Notes: generated by a model from the sequence alone, not told the origin. Shown: positions 23,401-35,326, counted from the first letter of the stretch. The stretch: 64,000 nucleotides of DNA from Breviolum minutum Mf 1.05b.01 (GCA_000507305.1 DF241172.1:23278-87277); one strand, 5' to 3'. Numbers and translations: made by a program.

Positions 23401-23988
23401 AAAAAGAAAACCATCTGAACCAAACCTCCATGATTTTGGTTTTTATCCGATTAATAATTTTCCAGGGTGTAACCAGTGTAACCTAGAAAAGCCTGTGGGT
23501 GGCTAAAGCTCCATGCGTATAGAATTTCGAGAAACTTTCTTGCGTATAAAATACAAAGAAATTGATGCCCTGGAACTGGAAGTCCAAGACCATTATCTAA
23601 AATAATAGCAACCCCAACTTTTCAACGATGAAGATTCTCTACCCAAACAAAAACGTTTTGGTGAAAACCTATGCTGTTGTTGATGGTGTTTGGACTTCAA
23701 GGGATCCTCTATCCATGGTTGCTTTTTTTGGGATCCTTACAAATGGCTTATATACATAATCCTAAAGTCTTAAGTATAGCCCCCTAAATTACAACAACCA
23801 ACCAGGGTCAACTGCTCATCCACTCATCTGTTTCCCAAAAAAACTGTGCACCTGTATGAGGCAAAATGCCAGGCCATGAGCATAGCTGGGATACTCCGCT
23901 ACAATGTCCTGTGGCATAGTCGTCTGTCAAGACAGGTGAGCTACGAAAAGAACTCTTATGATGTTCCATTATTAATGGCTGTTTAAGA

Positions 23989-24102
23989 CAATTGATGGAA
24001 GAACTCCGGCTAACCACCTGGGATGGTGCTAAAACCTTGTAAATAATGGGATAAACTATCAACCTCAACTGGTTAGCCGGATTTCTGAAGCATCAACAGT
24101 AC
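23989..24102. mobile_element. Family I hairpin
   Basis: CCGGCTAACCACC and GGTTAGCCGGATTTC arms around CCTTGTAAATAATGGG. Confidence 0.5.
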
Positions 24103-24109
24103 GGATTCC

Positions 24110-24198
24110 CAGAATGGGATACACTAAACCCTATAACAAAGGGTAGTATAACGCCCGATACAACCTAAACAACCAGGGTTTTTCTTTATTGCTCAGGT
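24110..24198 (-). mobile_element. Family H partial copy
   Basis: Contains GGGTAGTATAACGC, AACAACCAGGGTTTTTC and ATTGCTCAG. The other end is replaced by a Family I copy. Confidence 0.3.
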
Positions 24199-24576
24199 GA
24201 TCTTTTCACCACAAAAAGTGCGAAGGATTTGTAGCTACCTGACATTCAAACGTTACAAGCAGTATTGGCACACAATCATGGTTGGTTTATTGGTTTCCCT
24301 TTGAACACTACTGTATTCAAAATAGATGAACAAATGATCTCGGGGGGCGTGCTACTTTTGATGGTTCAATCTGGCGGGAAACACTTGAGTTGGTAATTGA
24401 AGCCTGTTTTTTACAGGATTTCAGTGAGTCTTCAACAATACGTCAATATTCAAAACTACGACGATTTGTTCCGAAGGGGTTCCTATGTATGGTTCAAAAC
24501 CCTACTATCATCCCTCCATGAAGCCAAGTAGAAGAGCAAATATCAAAATAGCTTATCAATGTCTGTGATGGTTTTT

Positions 24577-24673
24577 CTAGTTGGTGGTTGAACCACCCAT
24601 TTGAAAAACATTACAGTAGTCAAATTCGATCATTCTGGGGGGAACATACAACATGTTTGAAACCACCACCTAG
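24577..24673. mobile_element. Family A MITE with TTTT duplication
   Basis: Ends CTAGTTGGTGGTTGAAC and TTTGAAACCACCACCTAG; TTTT flanks both sides. Confidence 0.55.
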
Positions 24674-24863
24674 TTTTGAGTGCTCAAAAATAGACCCAAA
24701 CAAGACATCCAGGTGTTTGACAAGGCGAGCTGTCTTGATTTTGGAAAACCAAACGACTCTTGCACCCAAGAACGGTCGATTTATCAGTAGGGGAAACTTC
24801 TCCCCCTGACCATTTGAGGGTTGCATCTGATCCTAACCTCCACTTTCCACTGAATTCAGCTAC

Positions 24864-24902
24864 TGGTTTGGGGCATGGTGGTTTGGGGCACGGTGGTTTG
24901 GG
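24864..24902. repeat. 15-bp tandem repeat
   Basis: Unit GGTTTGGGGCATGGT repeated about 2.5 times. Confidence 0.8.
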
Positions 24903-25049
24903 ATCCCCTTCCCACATGCCAAGAGGTCAGGCCTCAGAAGCTTCATCTTTCAACCCGAGTGTTTCCCCTGAACATTGATGGAAGATGAATTTCATGAATT
25001 TCCTTGGCCCTATTTTCAGGTGCTTGGGCATTTTGGCTGTTACTTTCAG

Positions 25050-25175
25050 GGAGGGTAAGACATCAGCTAAGAACATCCAAATCGCAGGTCCTGCAAAGGT
25101 GTTTCAGCAGTCTGCGTCAAATAGCTGGACATTTCCGAGGAGAAGAACTGAAAGCTGGAAAGCTCCTGGCATTCA
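25050..25175 (+). CDS. Possible exon, unknown
   Basis: TACTTTCAG (acceptor ending 25049) and TTCA|GTGAGTACT (donor at 25176) frame a 126-bp segment. Two frames are open; the one reading QVLQRCFSSLRQIAGHF and EELKAGKLLAF is more helix-like. The strong GTGAGT donor is the best evidence. No family is recognised. Confidence 0.35.
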
Positions 25176-25377
25176 GTGAGTACTGAAGGATGTTTAGTAA
25201 ATGGGTTATAACTTTTTTATAAATGGGGTATATATATATATATATTGGGGTTATAACCTACTTCCTAACCTTTTAAGTAACTTGTTGGGACATCCAAGTA
25301 CCAACCTTTATCCTGAGAACCTAAGGGTGCCCCCACCCTCAATGCGAAGGTGCTTGATAATCCCGTATATAAAGCCT

Positions 25378-25486
25378 TGATTGATTGGTTGGTTGGTTGG
25401 TTGATTGATTGGTTGGTTGGTTGATTGGTTGGTTGGTTGATTGATTGATTGGTTGATTGGTTGGTTGGTTGATTGATTGATTGATG
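25378..25486. repeat. (TTGG/TTGA)n microsatellite
   Basis: Alternating TTGG and TTGA tetranucleotides over about 109 bp. Confidence 0.9.
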
Positions 25487-25915
25487 AATCAAAATTCAAT
25501 GTCATCCTGGTGTTGATTGGCATCCTGGGGTGGGCGGTAGATCCAATCCAAACCATGAATTTTTCTGCCCAAAAATCACTGGGACATTACGCCACCCCTG
25601 AAATTTTAACAGCTCGGAAACCTTGGAACATGACGCTTAAGCAAACCTTGGAACAGCATGCCCTATATACACATCTAAAACATACCTCCTGAGGTTTTCA
25701 CGGTTTTGATGACGGCATGTTTTGGGGGTCCAGTCATACCGAACCTCAGGAGGTGGCCCTGGGGGTTTTACGTGGCTGCTGAAAGGTGAGCGGTGTACGT
25801 TTGTCGCATGGTGGGAGCAAATTTCCCATAATCTGCCATTGAATGGACCATGAAATAAACATGTTTAACGGTTTAACCACGAATTCTGACTATTTTGGCC
25901 TACTGAATATCTTAG

Positions 25916-26030
25916 ATTGCCTCCTTGAATGGTTGGAAAACATATAAACATTCCCCACATGGCGGGTTTACACGGTGATTTACCATGGTAGAAAGTAAAC
26001 AATCACCTTAAACAAATCCAAGTCAATCTG
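25916..26030. mobile_element. Family J copy
   Basis: TTGAATGGTTGGAAAAC, ACACGGTGATTTACCATGG and ATCACCTTAAACAAATCC. Confidence 0.4.
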
Positions 26031-26164
26031 TCATCATCCGCCCAAAAGTTGTCCAAACAAAAAATTGCCAATATGGCTGAGACAACATGCCGTTTTCTTC
26101 ACAAAAACACAGGTCATTAATATGAAACCAACCCAAACAATGCACTATTAATTAAGAGAGTCCC

Positions 26165-26690
26165 TCAAAATTGACATACATTTGCATCAAAGTTGATCCC
26201 CTCAAATCGATAATACAATGACCACCGAACAATGGTGGTGGGCAGAAGTGGAACCTTCTCAGGCTGGCCCTCTCTACCGCAAGCTGGGGTATTCGGATGA
26301 CGCAATCCGTGCATGATTGCCTGCTCCACAAAACGGAGCATCAGCAAAGGGCCAGCCCATCACTCGGCTATGCCGCTACGCGTTCTCCGACATCTGCGAC
26401 CAATCGGAATTGCCAGACCAGCATGTGTAGTGCAGCAAGGACCCCATGACATGTGATAGCACTCCATTCACAAAGAGCACATGCAGCATGTCATGCCTGA
26501 CATTCCTTGCTTGCAACGATGGCGCGGGGGCGCTGTGCTGCGAAAGCCTTGCCAGCCGTGCTTGGGTCTCCCATCCCATCACAAGGAGTAGCAGCTTTCT
26601 GTGGCTGAAGGTTGTCATGTGAGCTATCCACTTCATTGATCACTTTCAAAACTTCTGACAGAACTCTAAAAATGATCCACCCCCGCATCT
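26165..26690 (-). CDS. Coding-like minus-strand block, unknown
   Basis: Three partial frames are open in succession on the minus strand. They include VLSEVLKVINEVDSSHDN (near 26640-26670), RHDMLHVLFVNGVLSHVMGS (near 26450-26510) and LRFVEQAIMHGLRHPN (near 26290-26340). The region is richer in G and C than its surroundings and free of the palindromic families. It may be a decayed gene or several exons; no domain is recognised. Confidence 0.3.
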
Positions 26691-26990
26691 AATCTATCTG
26701 AAATCATCCCCCCTCTCCCCCAAAAAAACTGTGCCTACACAAACGGCACAACCAAAAAAAAACTTCACCTTTCTCTCCCCGAAAAACTTGGCTGCATAAA
26801 CGTGCAGGGTTATAGGGTTATACCCAACCACCCCCAATATGAAGGATTGGTTCACTCTACAGCCCTGGACTTATGTGCAGTTAAGAAATCCAGAAACAAA
26901 CGTCCAGGGAGATACTATGTAGTTTAGACACCAAACTCACTTAATAGATTGATCCCCCACAAATTGGCGGGTGCATGAAAAAACGCCTTT

Positions 26991-27088
26991 CTAGTTGGTG
27001 GTTTCAACCCAATTGAAAAATATCAGTCAAGTTGGAAATCTTCCCCAAAAAAGGGTTAAAATAGAAAATATTTGAAACCACCACCTAG
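26991..27088. mobile_element. Family A MITE
   Basis: Near-consensus ends CTAGTTGGTGGTTTCAACC and TTTGAAACCACCACCTAG. No exact flanking duplication. Confidence 0.6.
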
Positions 27089-27229
27089 AACATTCATGAA
27101 ATAGAAAATTTCTTTGAAAGAATTCCTAGTCGAGTAGTCGTTTAGGACTTTTTGTGTTATTCAAATCTCTGGCTGTCAAAGCATCAAAACCCGCAGCCCG
27201 GCAGCCTTAAGAAAACCAGCCAGCTTTTC

Positions 27230-27350
27230 TCTACCTCCGGGGGGCCCACGGTCCGTCCTGTAGCACCTGCCACAATTTCAAGGTCAACCGGCTCGATGCT
27301 CGTGGACTTCGCATGCCACTCACCGCCGTGAAGATGGCTAAGGCGAAATC
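27230..27350 (-). CDS. Possible exon remnant similar to 14.1-14.4 kb
   Basis: The minus-strand frame reads a His/Gly/Trp-containing stretch followed by VDLEIVAGATGRTVG. The VDLEIV core and the following ATG..TVG pattern recur at 14230-14410. The shared DNA is only about 16 bases, so homology is weakly supported. Confidence 0.2.
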
Positions 27351-27920
27351 CTGAAACTGTGAGAGTCGTGAAATTTTGTCCACCAAACCCCCAAAAATCA
27401 GGTGTTTTTTTCAAGGATCATTTGATTGTTTTTTTGAATCGTATATATTCATTTTGGGATGGCAAAATTTCCTTTGGAAAACAAACATTGAATTATGCAT
27501 CAAAGGTTGGGATGCGGTGGTGTGCATGTATGGATGACTCTCTACATCTCAACCAAAGCAGTGTGCACGATTTTTTCAGTGCAAAAACCTTTCAAAACTC
27601 AAAATTAGTCGAAATTACTATTTATATGCATTTTTGCATTCTTTGCTCCCCCCAATGTGGGGAAACTTAAGAATCCTCCACACATACACAAAAAAAAAGG
27701 ACGGGTTTAAAATCTAAAATGCAAATTCCAAGGCAAGCATATCTGGCAATGCGGTCATTTTTAAAACCATTGTCCAAGACTTGGGGAACACTTTTTCTAA
27801 ACCAATTTCCAGACTTGGGGAAGCTTAAAGAAAAAACAGCCGTTGATACGTCTTTCATGTCCCCATCAACTGAACAATAAAAAGCCTGCAAGAATTATCG
27901 GAAAAGTGTCCAGGCGCTTA

Positions 27921-28012
27921 CCCATAGCATCCATGGGAATGGAATATTTACAGTACCTAAATTTACCACAAAAATCAACCAAATGAGGGTTAGTATACCA
28001 TGCACCTATATA
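27921..28012. mobile_element. Family B copy
   Basis: Contains CATAGCATCCATGGGAATGG, AAAAATCAACCAAATG and GTATACCATGCAC. Confidence 0.4.
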
Positions 28013-28399
28013 CTGTGCGTTAAGGAAAACCTTTTTTTTGCTGCCGGCAACCAAAAACATCACCATCCTAACAGCCTGAAGGCTCAATAGTCCGAAGCAA
28101 TTTCATGGATTATCCGCCGACCCTTTGCTGTGAGGGGAGCGCGCCCAGAGGTTTTGCATCGAAGTGCTAAAGCTTAGAGACCAAAGGTTTAGCCTTTTAA
28201 ACTTTTATGGATTCCATAGGTCAGAAACTGGTCGGAAACTGGTCAGAAACCGGTACCTCGACGTGTACGTGAGGGAGGCTAAGCATCTATCAGAAGTGCA
28301 GACCCTCATCAAACCATTCATTGTCCAACACCGTCTAAAACACTGATTCTTCCCATCATCAGTATTGTCACTATTGCCATTCGTGATTTCCATCCAGTC

Positions 28400-28850
28400 A
28401 CGGCGCCTGGCGCTGTGCCAGGCCGCGACTCTGGCCGGGCTCCGATCTTCGTCTTTCATCGAGGCTGAGCAGAATCTAAGCCACCATTGCATGGATGGAG
28501 GATGGGAAGGATGAAGACTCGCGAGCTGAGGCCTTCGCTTCGGCGAGGGCCCTTGTTTCTGGCCCGCCCGTGTTACGGGCGAACAAGAGCCGAGGAGACT
28601 CAACTCCTCACGGTGATGTGTGGGAAAAAATCGCCTGCAGGACCAGGCTCCGTAAACTGATCAGGATCAAGAGGAGCAGGCAGTCCAACATGAATTCCTT
28701 TCTCTGGGCCTGTTGGTCCCGTCATAGGTCCCGTTCTCGCAGAAGATCTTGTCAAACTTGGACGGAGCAACAGCTTCCCATTTCTAGCCTGTGACCTCCT
28801 TGCAATTAGCTTTTGAAAACAACACTTCGTTCTTGACTCTAACACATGCC
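28400..28850 (-). CDS. GC-richer block with exon-like frames, unknown
   Basis: Several overlapping frames are open on both strands. On the minus strand one reads AVAPSKFDKIFCENGTYDG and another a Pro/Gly-rich stretch with GPMTGPTGPEKG. Neither has clear borders. The block is compositionally distinct from its AT-rich neighbours and may be a decayed gene. Confidence 0.25.
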
Positions 28851-28859
28851 ACACCTAGC

Positions 28860-29920
28860 TTACCAACTACACACAACCAGTGCCCGTAATGCCCCTTCAA
28901 GTACCTCCCTCGAAGAACCCTTCCGGGCACCAAACAACACTATCTATTTATGTACCTAAAATACCTAAATCTATCTACAGTATCTATCTTTTTTTCTTAA
29001 ATACTCCCTACTAAAAAGGGTGTGGTGATCATTAAAAAAAACCAACCCAAACAACCTGAATGTACTTCACTTCAACTGATTCAGGCAGAACACCCAAAAA
29101 AACCACTCTCCATCCCACGAGGTGGGCCCCTACCAGTTGTATCTACACGGGTCGTAACTCCAGTTACCCATTTCCAAGGACGCCATAACTCCATTTATAC
29201 CTAGTGGGGGCCCTTGCTTGGATTGGAGCCCTATCTTTTTCATTTCCCTGCCCCTCCACCTGATTTACCAACTCCAGCAAATCCGATGCACTGACCTTCA
29301 TAGTGAAGCTGGGGAGTGGTGGAGTATGATGGAGTTGGGATGGAGGTGGAGGCTTTTTTTCCCAACAGGGATCCATATTTGGGATAGAATTTGTGGTACA
29401 TTATTTACCTATATAACCATTAAAACCTTACATTCCATGGGCATACTTGGAGGATCATCCCACTTAGTAAGTGATCTATAGTACTTAAAGGGGGGGGTTC
29501 CAAGCCTTTTTATAACTATATAGACTAACCCTACTTAGGGGACAAAAACTAAACTAAACTAGGCAAAACTTAGGTCCTCTCCCAAAAGTTGAACTTTTAC
29601 TCTGTTACATCGATCAACGCCAGGATTAGCTCAACTCATTGGTGTATAATGTGATATGCTCCCCCGAACTTTAACAGTTCGCTCCTGAAACGTTACCTTC
29701 CCAAAAGGAAAGTAGTCTTCCAATTACCATTTTTCAGGGCTATCTGAAACTTCAGGGGTGTATATCTAGTGGGATGCTCCCACCCCTCCCAGGATGCAAA
29801 AAAAACATGACATTCCTTGTTGCATCGCTTTTGTCCTTTCCACCCAGCTTTGTTCCTGGAAAGGATTTTTCCTGTTCAGAAACAAAAACGCCATCCTGGC
29901 ACTTCTTTGTGGCCTTTTGG
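28860..29920. other. No gene seen
   Basis: Contains the Family D copy at 29121, Family F fragments at 29440-29560 and an E-like hairpin at about 29660-29765. Confidence 0.4.
29121..29216. mobile_element. Family D hairpin
   Basis: GGTGGGCCCCTACCAG and CCTAGTGGGGGCCC arms. Confidence 0.5.
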
Positions 29921-29925
29921 GGATG

Positions 29926-30000
29926 GTTAAGTGACCCTTTCAAGGGCGAATCGTGACCTCCAACTGGGGAATCAAAAGGTCACTTTGAATCACCTGGATC
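29926..30000. mobile_element. Family G partial copy
   Basis: TTAAGTGACCCTTTCAAGG and GGTCACTTTGAATCACCTGG. Confidence 0.4.
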
Positions 30001-30150
30001 AGATTTGCTTGTTTATCTTGTTTGAAGCAAAAGGAAAAAGTGAAAACATATATTCCTATACCAAATGGTGGTTGGCTTCATGGTGATGAATCCCATGGGT
30101 CCCTCGAATCAGTAAAAAAACAGTCACCCGAAAAAGCACCAACAAAATAA
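30001..30150. mobile_element. Family J copy
   Basis: GATTTGCTTGTTT, AAATGGTGGTTGGC and CATGGTGATGAATCCCATGG. Confidence 0.4.
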
Positions 30151-30269
30151 TTGTCCCCGACTTAAAAAACATAGTTTTTGTCCAAAACCTATTCTTTTGA
30201 TGCTCTCTGTTGGACTTGTAGCGAAACTGTTTCACTCCAATCTCCGCAGAATCGCCTCTGGCCCATTGG

Positions 30270-30800
30270 GTGTACAGCGCACCAGCATCTGAGGCAAAAA
30301 ATGACAAATTTCCCGGGGTGAATTCGTGGCATGTCTTGCTGGTAACGAGGCAAAACATGGAAGAACTGGAAATAAAATCAAAGGACACTGGATGCGATTC
30401 TCAAATTTTCAGTTCAGAACTTGAATACTTGAGAATCATTAAATTGCAAGCATTCATGTTTTGTTGTAACAAAATAATCCTTGCATTGCGGAGGTTGGTA
30501 AAGGTACTTGTTGATGACCTTGCTGATGACAGATCCTTGGTGTTTAAAATTGAAAAACATCTAAATACCCTCAAAATGGGTGTATCTTTATGTGAGATGA
30601 GGTCGCAAAATTCCAAAATTATCCCGGAAAATCTGCAAACATTCAGAATTGGAGCTCCCAGAAATTCCTTGGAGAATTCGATTCCGCAACTGTCATTCCA
30701 AGTACTGTCATTCCAACTTGTCCAAGAGATTTTCTTACCAATCTGTAAATATCCAGCTGGAGTAAGTCTCAAACACCAAAACAAAATAGACCTCAACCTC
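30270..30800 (+). CDS. Long open frame, unknown
   Basis: A plus-strand frame is open for over 170 codons before running into a repeat; the minus strand is open over much of the same stretch. The plus reading has ALRRLVKVLVDDLADDRSLV, which is helix-like and charged. AT-rich composition and double-strand openness make the call uncertain. Confidence 0.25.
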
Positions 30801-30954
30801 TCATATCTAAGGATTTTTAAAAAACATACCCCTGGAACATACCTCAGACCCTGGAACCAATACTTTAATGTTTCGGAATTCCTTCCATTTGGGGGGTGTG
30901 GGAATGCTGGGGGTATGCTTCAGGGGTATGTTGGGATTCTCTTAGATAATAAAT

Positions 30955-31063
30955 ACACGCCCTGAAACGAACAAAGCACCTGAAAATAGGCCTTCCGAAA
31001 AGGAAACTAGTTTTTGAACCATCCATTTTCAGGTGCTATGTTAGTATTTTCAGGGAGGGTAAG
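30955..31063. mobile_element. Family E hairpin
   Basis: ACACGCCCTGAAACGAAC and CTATGTTAGTATTTTCAGGG arms. Confidence 0.55.
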
Positions 31064-31397
31064 CTTCATTCAGAGACTGGTTCTTCTTAAGTACCAAGGT
31101 TTCACCCATTTTGGAGGTCCCTTCTCTAGCATCAGTTTTTTGACACTCCACGAAGCAAGACAAATTTCTTTTGTTGTTGGTGACATGGCAAAACCTGCCA
31201 AGATGATGGCGCAAATCAACAGTGAACTTTCACACCTTCCAAAGCTCACCAAAAAACAAGAACTCCAACCACCAACCATCCAACCCGCGACATCCAACCA
31301 CCTCCTTAGAAGGTAGATTTGGAAAACTTGGACCGCCCCAACAAAAACTCAAAACACCCAATAACCTCAGGAGGTATATGCTTGGATGTCTACAAGG

Positions 31398-31549
31398 TAG
31401 GCCCCTACTACGATCGTTATAAAATGGAGTGACAACAAACCCCTATGAATGGCCGTTTTTTAAAACAGGAGTACCTCGGTTTTTTTTTCACCCTACTTAT
31501 AGGGGCGGGACCCATGTCACTCCATTTATAACCGTCCTAGGGGCCCACC
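31398..31549. mobile_element. Family D hairpin
   Basis: GTAGGCCCCTACTACGATCG and CCTAGGGGCCCACC arms. Confidence 0.5.
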
Positions 31550-31702
31550 GGTGCAAGTGCAGCAAGTAGCACCTGCAAAGGTATCCGCAAGGTTTCAGCC
31601 ACCAGAGGGGCTTGTAAGGCACGTGGTGCTGCAGCTGACAGATCTCCCGCCAAGAGCCGTGCGGTGCGCAAGACCTTTGTTGAACGGTGGCCGCTTTTAC
31701 AG
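31550..31702 (+). CDS. Possible exon, basic Ala-rich protein
   Basis: The frame from 31550 reads an Ala/Ser/Lys-rich peptide ending KSRAVRKTFVERWPLLQ at CAG (31700-31702), followed by GCAACG, which could be a GC donor. The segment lies directly between a Family D hairpin and a partial Family E copy. No family is recognised. Confidence 0.3.
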
Positions 31703-31756
31703 GCAACGGATGGGAACTTCATCTACGGTCACAAAAAACAGCTTAAAACTAAGAGT

Positions 31757-31842
31757 TTGCCCCTGGAAATAGGCCATCCCAAAAGGAAGCTAGTATTCCA
31801 ACCATCAATTTTCAGGTGCTATGTTAGTTTTTGGAAGGGTAT
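31757..31842. mobile_element. Family E partial copy
   Basis: Right half with TTTTCAGGTGCTATGTTAG is present; the left tip is missing. Confidence 0.4.
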
Positions 31843-33029
31843 TGCTTGGAAGATCCCCGGTAGAATCTTGCCATCCTCCAGTCAAGTGACCAACTGGAGT
31901 GTGGTGAGGCTTCGTAATGACTATTCGCATCCAATCACCAAAAATACACCACCAAAAATTAACAGCTTGATGTTTGGAAGAGCTCTTTTTGAGCTGGTCC
32001 CTTTTCATGGGCTGCAAAACTTCAGGGGTGTAATTTAATCATTTGAAATTCTCAAGAAAAAGTCAGAGCTTAACATGTACTCAAAAAAATGGGGCTACCG
32101 ACATTTGCCAAAGGAAATTCTACTGATCCAAAAATCATTTTACAGTTGCTTAGGGCCTCACAAGTGATCTGTGACTCGATTTGAAAGACCTAACGTTGGT
32201 CAGTGGTCCGGTTTGAAAACTTTGTCACCAGCCGATGACCTGGATTTTTGAACAATAACAACAACCCCTCAACAGAGGCCGACATTAGATTTTCTGCTTT
32301 CGCCGAAGTGTCTGCTTTGGCCAAATGATGGTAAAACAAGAGTCTCAAAGTCTGTGACATCCCTCAACCCTGGAAGTCCAACCACCATCTTTTAGAGGTT
32401 GGGTTTTGGAACCACCAGTTTTTGTAGCAAAGGTTTATCATCATCCGAAATAGAACGTCTATTTTCTAACAAAGGTGGCAGGGACCTTCAGGCAATTTTT
32501 GTTACAAAAAAAACTCTTTGCAATCACAGTTTGGCGGGTCCAAGAAAATGAAGCAAAATCACAGATCCTGCTAGGGTGTCCATAGTAAGTAGTAACTAGT
32601 TAGTAAGTTGGCTTATTTCACCTATCTAGGGGACGTAGAAGTTGCTGATATGTGTTTTTTTTCCATTTCCCAAGTACCAGCAGGACATCCCAGTACTTCT
32701 CCCCTTGTTTTTGGGGGATTCATATCAACCAATTTTTATCAGAGAACTCACACGCCCAGGTGCTGTGTCCGCTGAACCCAAACACGCAAATACCGACGTA
32801 TTTTGGCCTACATGAACCGTTGATTTTTTAAGACAACATTAGTAGGTAAATATACAATCGTCCCGTGGATACTATAGGGAATGGGGGTGAAACACCCACA
32901 AGCGAAACACCCCGGCCCCCCGATGTTCGACCGATATTCTCAACAACCCAAGATGCTGAGCTGCTGGAATCCTGAGGATTGAAAAGACAACAAGTGTGGG
33001 TGGATTGCAATGGATCTATTCTGCGGTCA
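31843..33029. other. No gene seen
   Basis: One Family F-like inverted pair near 32570-32700 (CTGCTAGGGTGTCC and CAGCAGGACATCCCAG). No coding frame of note. Confidence 0.4.
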
Positions 33030-33137
33030 GGTGACCCCTAGCAGTTATGAGCAGGGTTATAACTCCAGTCACCCATTTGCAAGGCTATTTACAGGGGTTA
33101 TTACTCCATGGATACAACTAGTAGGGGCCACCTTCGG
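33030..33137. mobile_element. Family D copy
   Basis: GTGACCCCTAGCAG and CTAGTAGGGGCCACC arms around GGGTTATAAC. Confidence 0.45.
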
Positions 33138-33349
33138 GGATACACTCTGTAAAACTAACATTTTCGCCCCTGAAAATCAATGTTTGGAAGATGAATTTCC
33201 TTTTGGGGCCCGGCCTACTTTCAGGGGGCGAACTGTTGGTTTTGACCCTAGGCATCTTTTGGGGATTCCAAATACCTTCTCAGGAGGTGTTTGGATGCCT
33301 AGGCAGAAGGTGGGGTTACCACAAAAAAACGCACGGCTGAAAAATACAT

Positions 33350-33378
33350 TGATATATATATATATATATATACATATA
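33350..33378. repeat. (TA)n microsatellite
   Basis: About 12 TA units. Confidence 0.9.
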
Positions 33379-33583
33379 AATATCCTATCATATCCTGTTC
33401 TTGTCTGCAAACCTTTGCAAACAGTGTTGTGAAGAATTTGGGATGGATGTACTCCCCCGAAAACCAACGAAAAAAAAACACCCTGAAAATCAATGGATGG
33501 AAGATTGAAGATGTATTCCCTACACTGAAGCAGTCCCTTATTTTTATGGGACATATTGATTTTTTGCTTTTTTAAAACTATCA

Positions 33584-33604
33584 TCAGTGTGTGTGTGTGT
33601 GTGT
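33584..33604. repeat. (GT)n microsatellite
   Basis: About ten GT units. Confidence 0.9.
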
Positions 33605-33697
33605 GGATGTTATTTTTTCTGTTCGGATGAATGGAGATGAAGGATTTCAAATCGGCCCAGCGGAGCTGAAAGGATGGTCCCAGCCCTTTTTGGTGAC

Positions 33698-33859
33698 CTG
33701 AGCCACGAAAAAAAAAACGGCTGGATAATCATGAAATACTGGTTGTTTAATAGGGATCCTGGGATCCCCTAGTGGTTTATTATAATCCCATAATATAACT
33801 CTGTAGTATTTCATCCCCTATAGAACCCTAACCAACTAGGTTTTTTTATCATTGCTCAC
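33698..33859 (-). mobile_element. Family H introner-like element
   Basis: On the minus strand it starts GTGAGCAATGATAAAAAAAC and ends TTTTTTTTCGTGGCTCAG, sharing both termini with the copy at 44892-45073. The GGCTGGACACTCCCGG before the donor and GTCACC after the acceptor may be exon sequence. Confidence 0.5.
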
Positions 33860-34048
33860 CCGGGAGTGTCCAGCCCTGTGAACTCAAAAAAGAAACCGTC
33901 CGAATCAATGAGAATCATCGTAAAAACCCACCCAACCCTTCCAACAGTCAAACACTTGCGGAAAAAAACAGACCCGACCACTTGGAGCCTGGGGCCCCAC
34001 TTAGGATACGTGGTTAATTAAGGGGGGAAACCAAACCATTTTTTTTAA

Positions 34049-34195
34049 CTACTTGGAGGATCATCCCAGTTAGTAAGTGGTTAATAACCATGGTTAGTAA
34101 GTCCCCTAACTGAGGTTATTCCCCTTCCAAATGACCTAAATGGCTTATAAATAGGGGTTACTAACCACTTCCTAACTGGGATGATCCTCCAAGTA
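34049..34195. mobile_element. Family F hairpin
   Basis: TACTTGGAGGATCATCCCAG and CTGGGATGATCCTCCAAGTA are exact inverted arms around an interior with GTTATTCCCCTTCCAAATG. Confidence 0.65.
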
Positions 34196-34890
34196 CACTA
34201 ACCTTACTTAGGAGACGAAAACTCATATAAGTATTAACCACTTACAAGTCATCACATCACACCATCCTCCAAGCACCAGTCCATTACATGGGGGTCATTA
34301 CATGCAACCTAACCCAACCCAATGCACAAGCTTACAAGGGAATTCCCTCAACATTGCAACATTACCATAATTGGCAGTTTGAATTCCACCCAATAAAAAC
34401 AGGTAATTTTATGACCCCTGCATTTAAAAACATCCTTTGTTTCGTAAATATTTTGAAATCCACCTCTCTAAGATGCGATCGGGCAAGGTACAGGTAAGGT
34501 AGGTTTCAACAAGGTCGCACGGGCATAGCGATGCCTTTTTCGTATGTACCCCCAAGAGGTCGGATCAAAGGGGAGAGATGAACTGGGTAAATAACGTTGC
34601 TGGGAAGTGAACTTTTCTGTTTTTTTCTGAAAGAATTTCAGAAAGTTGGGGGGGAGAAATTCTTATTGGATTAAAACTTTGGGGGAATTGAAAGTTTTGA
34701 CTGGGTTTGGGAACTTGTTTTCTTTCTTTTGGGGTTCTGACTCTGTCTTTGGATGTCCGTGATGATACGTAGGGCCATGATTTTTTTGTTCAGCTGCTGA
34801 TAGGAGAGTTTCAATACAATCCCCAAAAAAACATTAGGTACCGATGAATCAAATGGAGGTACCCATCATATGTGATCTTGATTCAAAGGT

Positions 34891-34998
34891 TATACTGTTG
34901 ATGGAAGAAATCCTGCACCACCTGGGATGTATGAAACCCTGTAAATAATGGGATAAACTACCTATCAACTGGTGCAGGATTTCTTCCATCAACAGTAT
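34891..34998. mobile_element. Family I hairpin, best preserved
   Basis: ATACTGTTGATGGAAGAAAT and ATTTCTTCCATCAACAGTAT are exact inverted arms, extended inward by CCTGCACCA and TGGTGCAGG. Confidence 0.65.
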
Positions 34999-35228
34999 CA
35001 TTATCCAATGGTGGCTTACAAAAAGTGGTTTCTATATATACCTGAACTTAAATTCGGATAGCAAATTTCAAAAACAAGACCCTCCACGTGCCAACATCTT
35101 TCATCTTCATGGTTCAAGGCCTCCAGCTATGTGGGGTGTACACTTGAACAAGTTGATCCTTCAGCTCCATTTTTGGGTTTACCCTCCCTGAAACATTCCT
35201 CATCTTTCCCGGTAAATACCATCAAAAT

Positions 35229-35326
35229 CTAGGTGGTGGTTTCAACCCATCTGAAAAATACTAGTCAAATTGGATCATTTCCCCATGTAGGGGTGAAAAT
35301 AATAAATATTTGAAACCACCACCTAG
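35229..35326. mobile_element. Family A MITE with AAAT duplication
   Basis: Ends CTAGGTGGTGGTTTCAACC and TTTGAAACCACCACCTAG; AAAT flanks both sides. Confidence 0.65.

Noticed and set aside
25265-25556. Asn/Gln/Ser/Thr-rich frames
   Set aside because: Translation of the TTGG/TTGA microsatellite.
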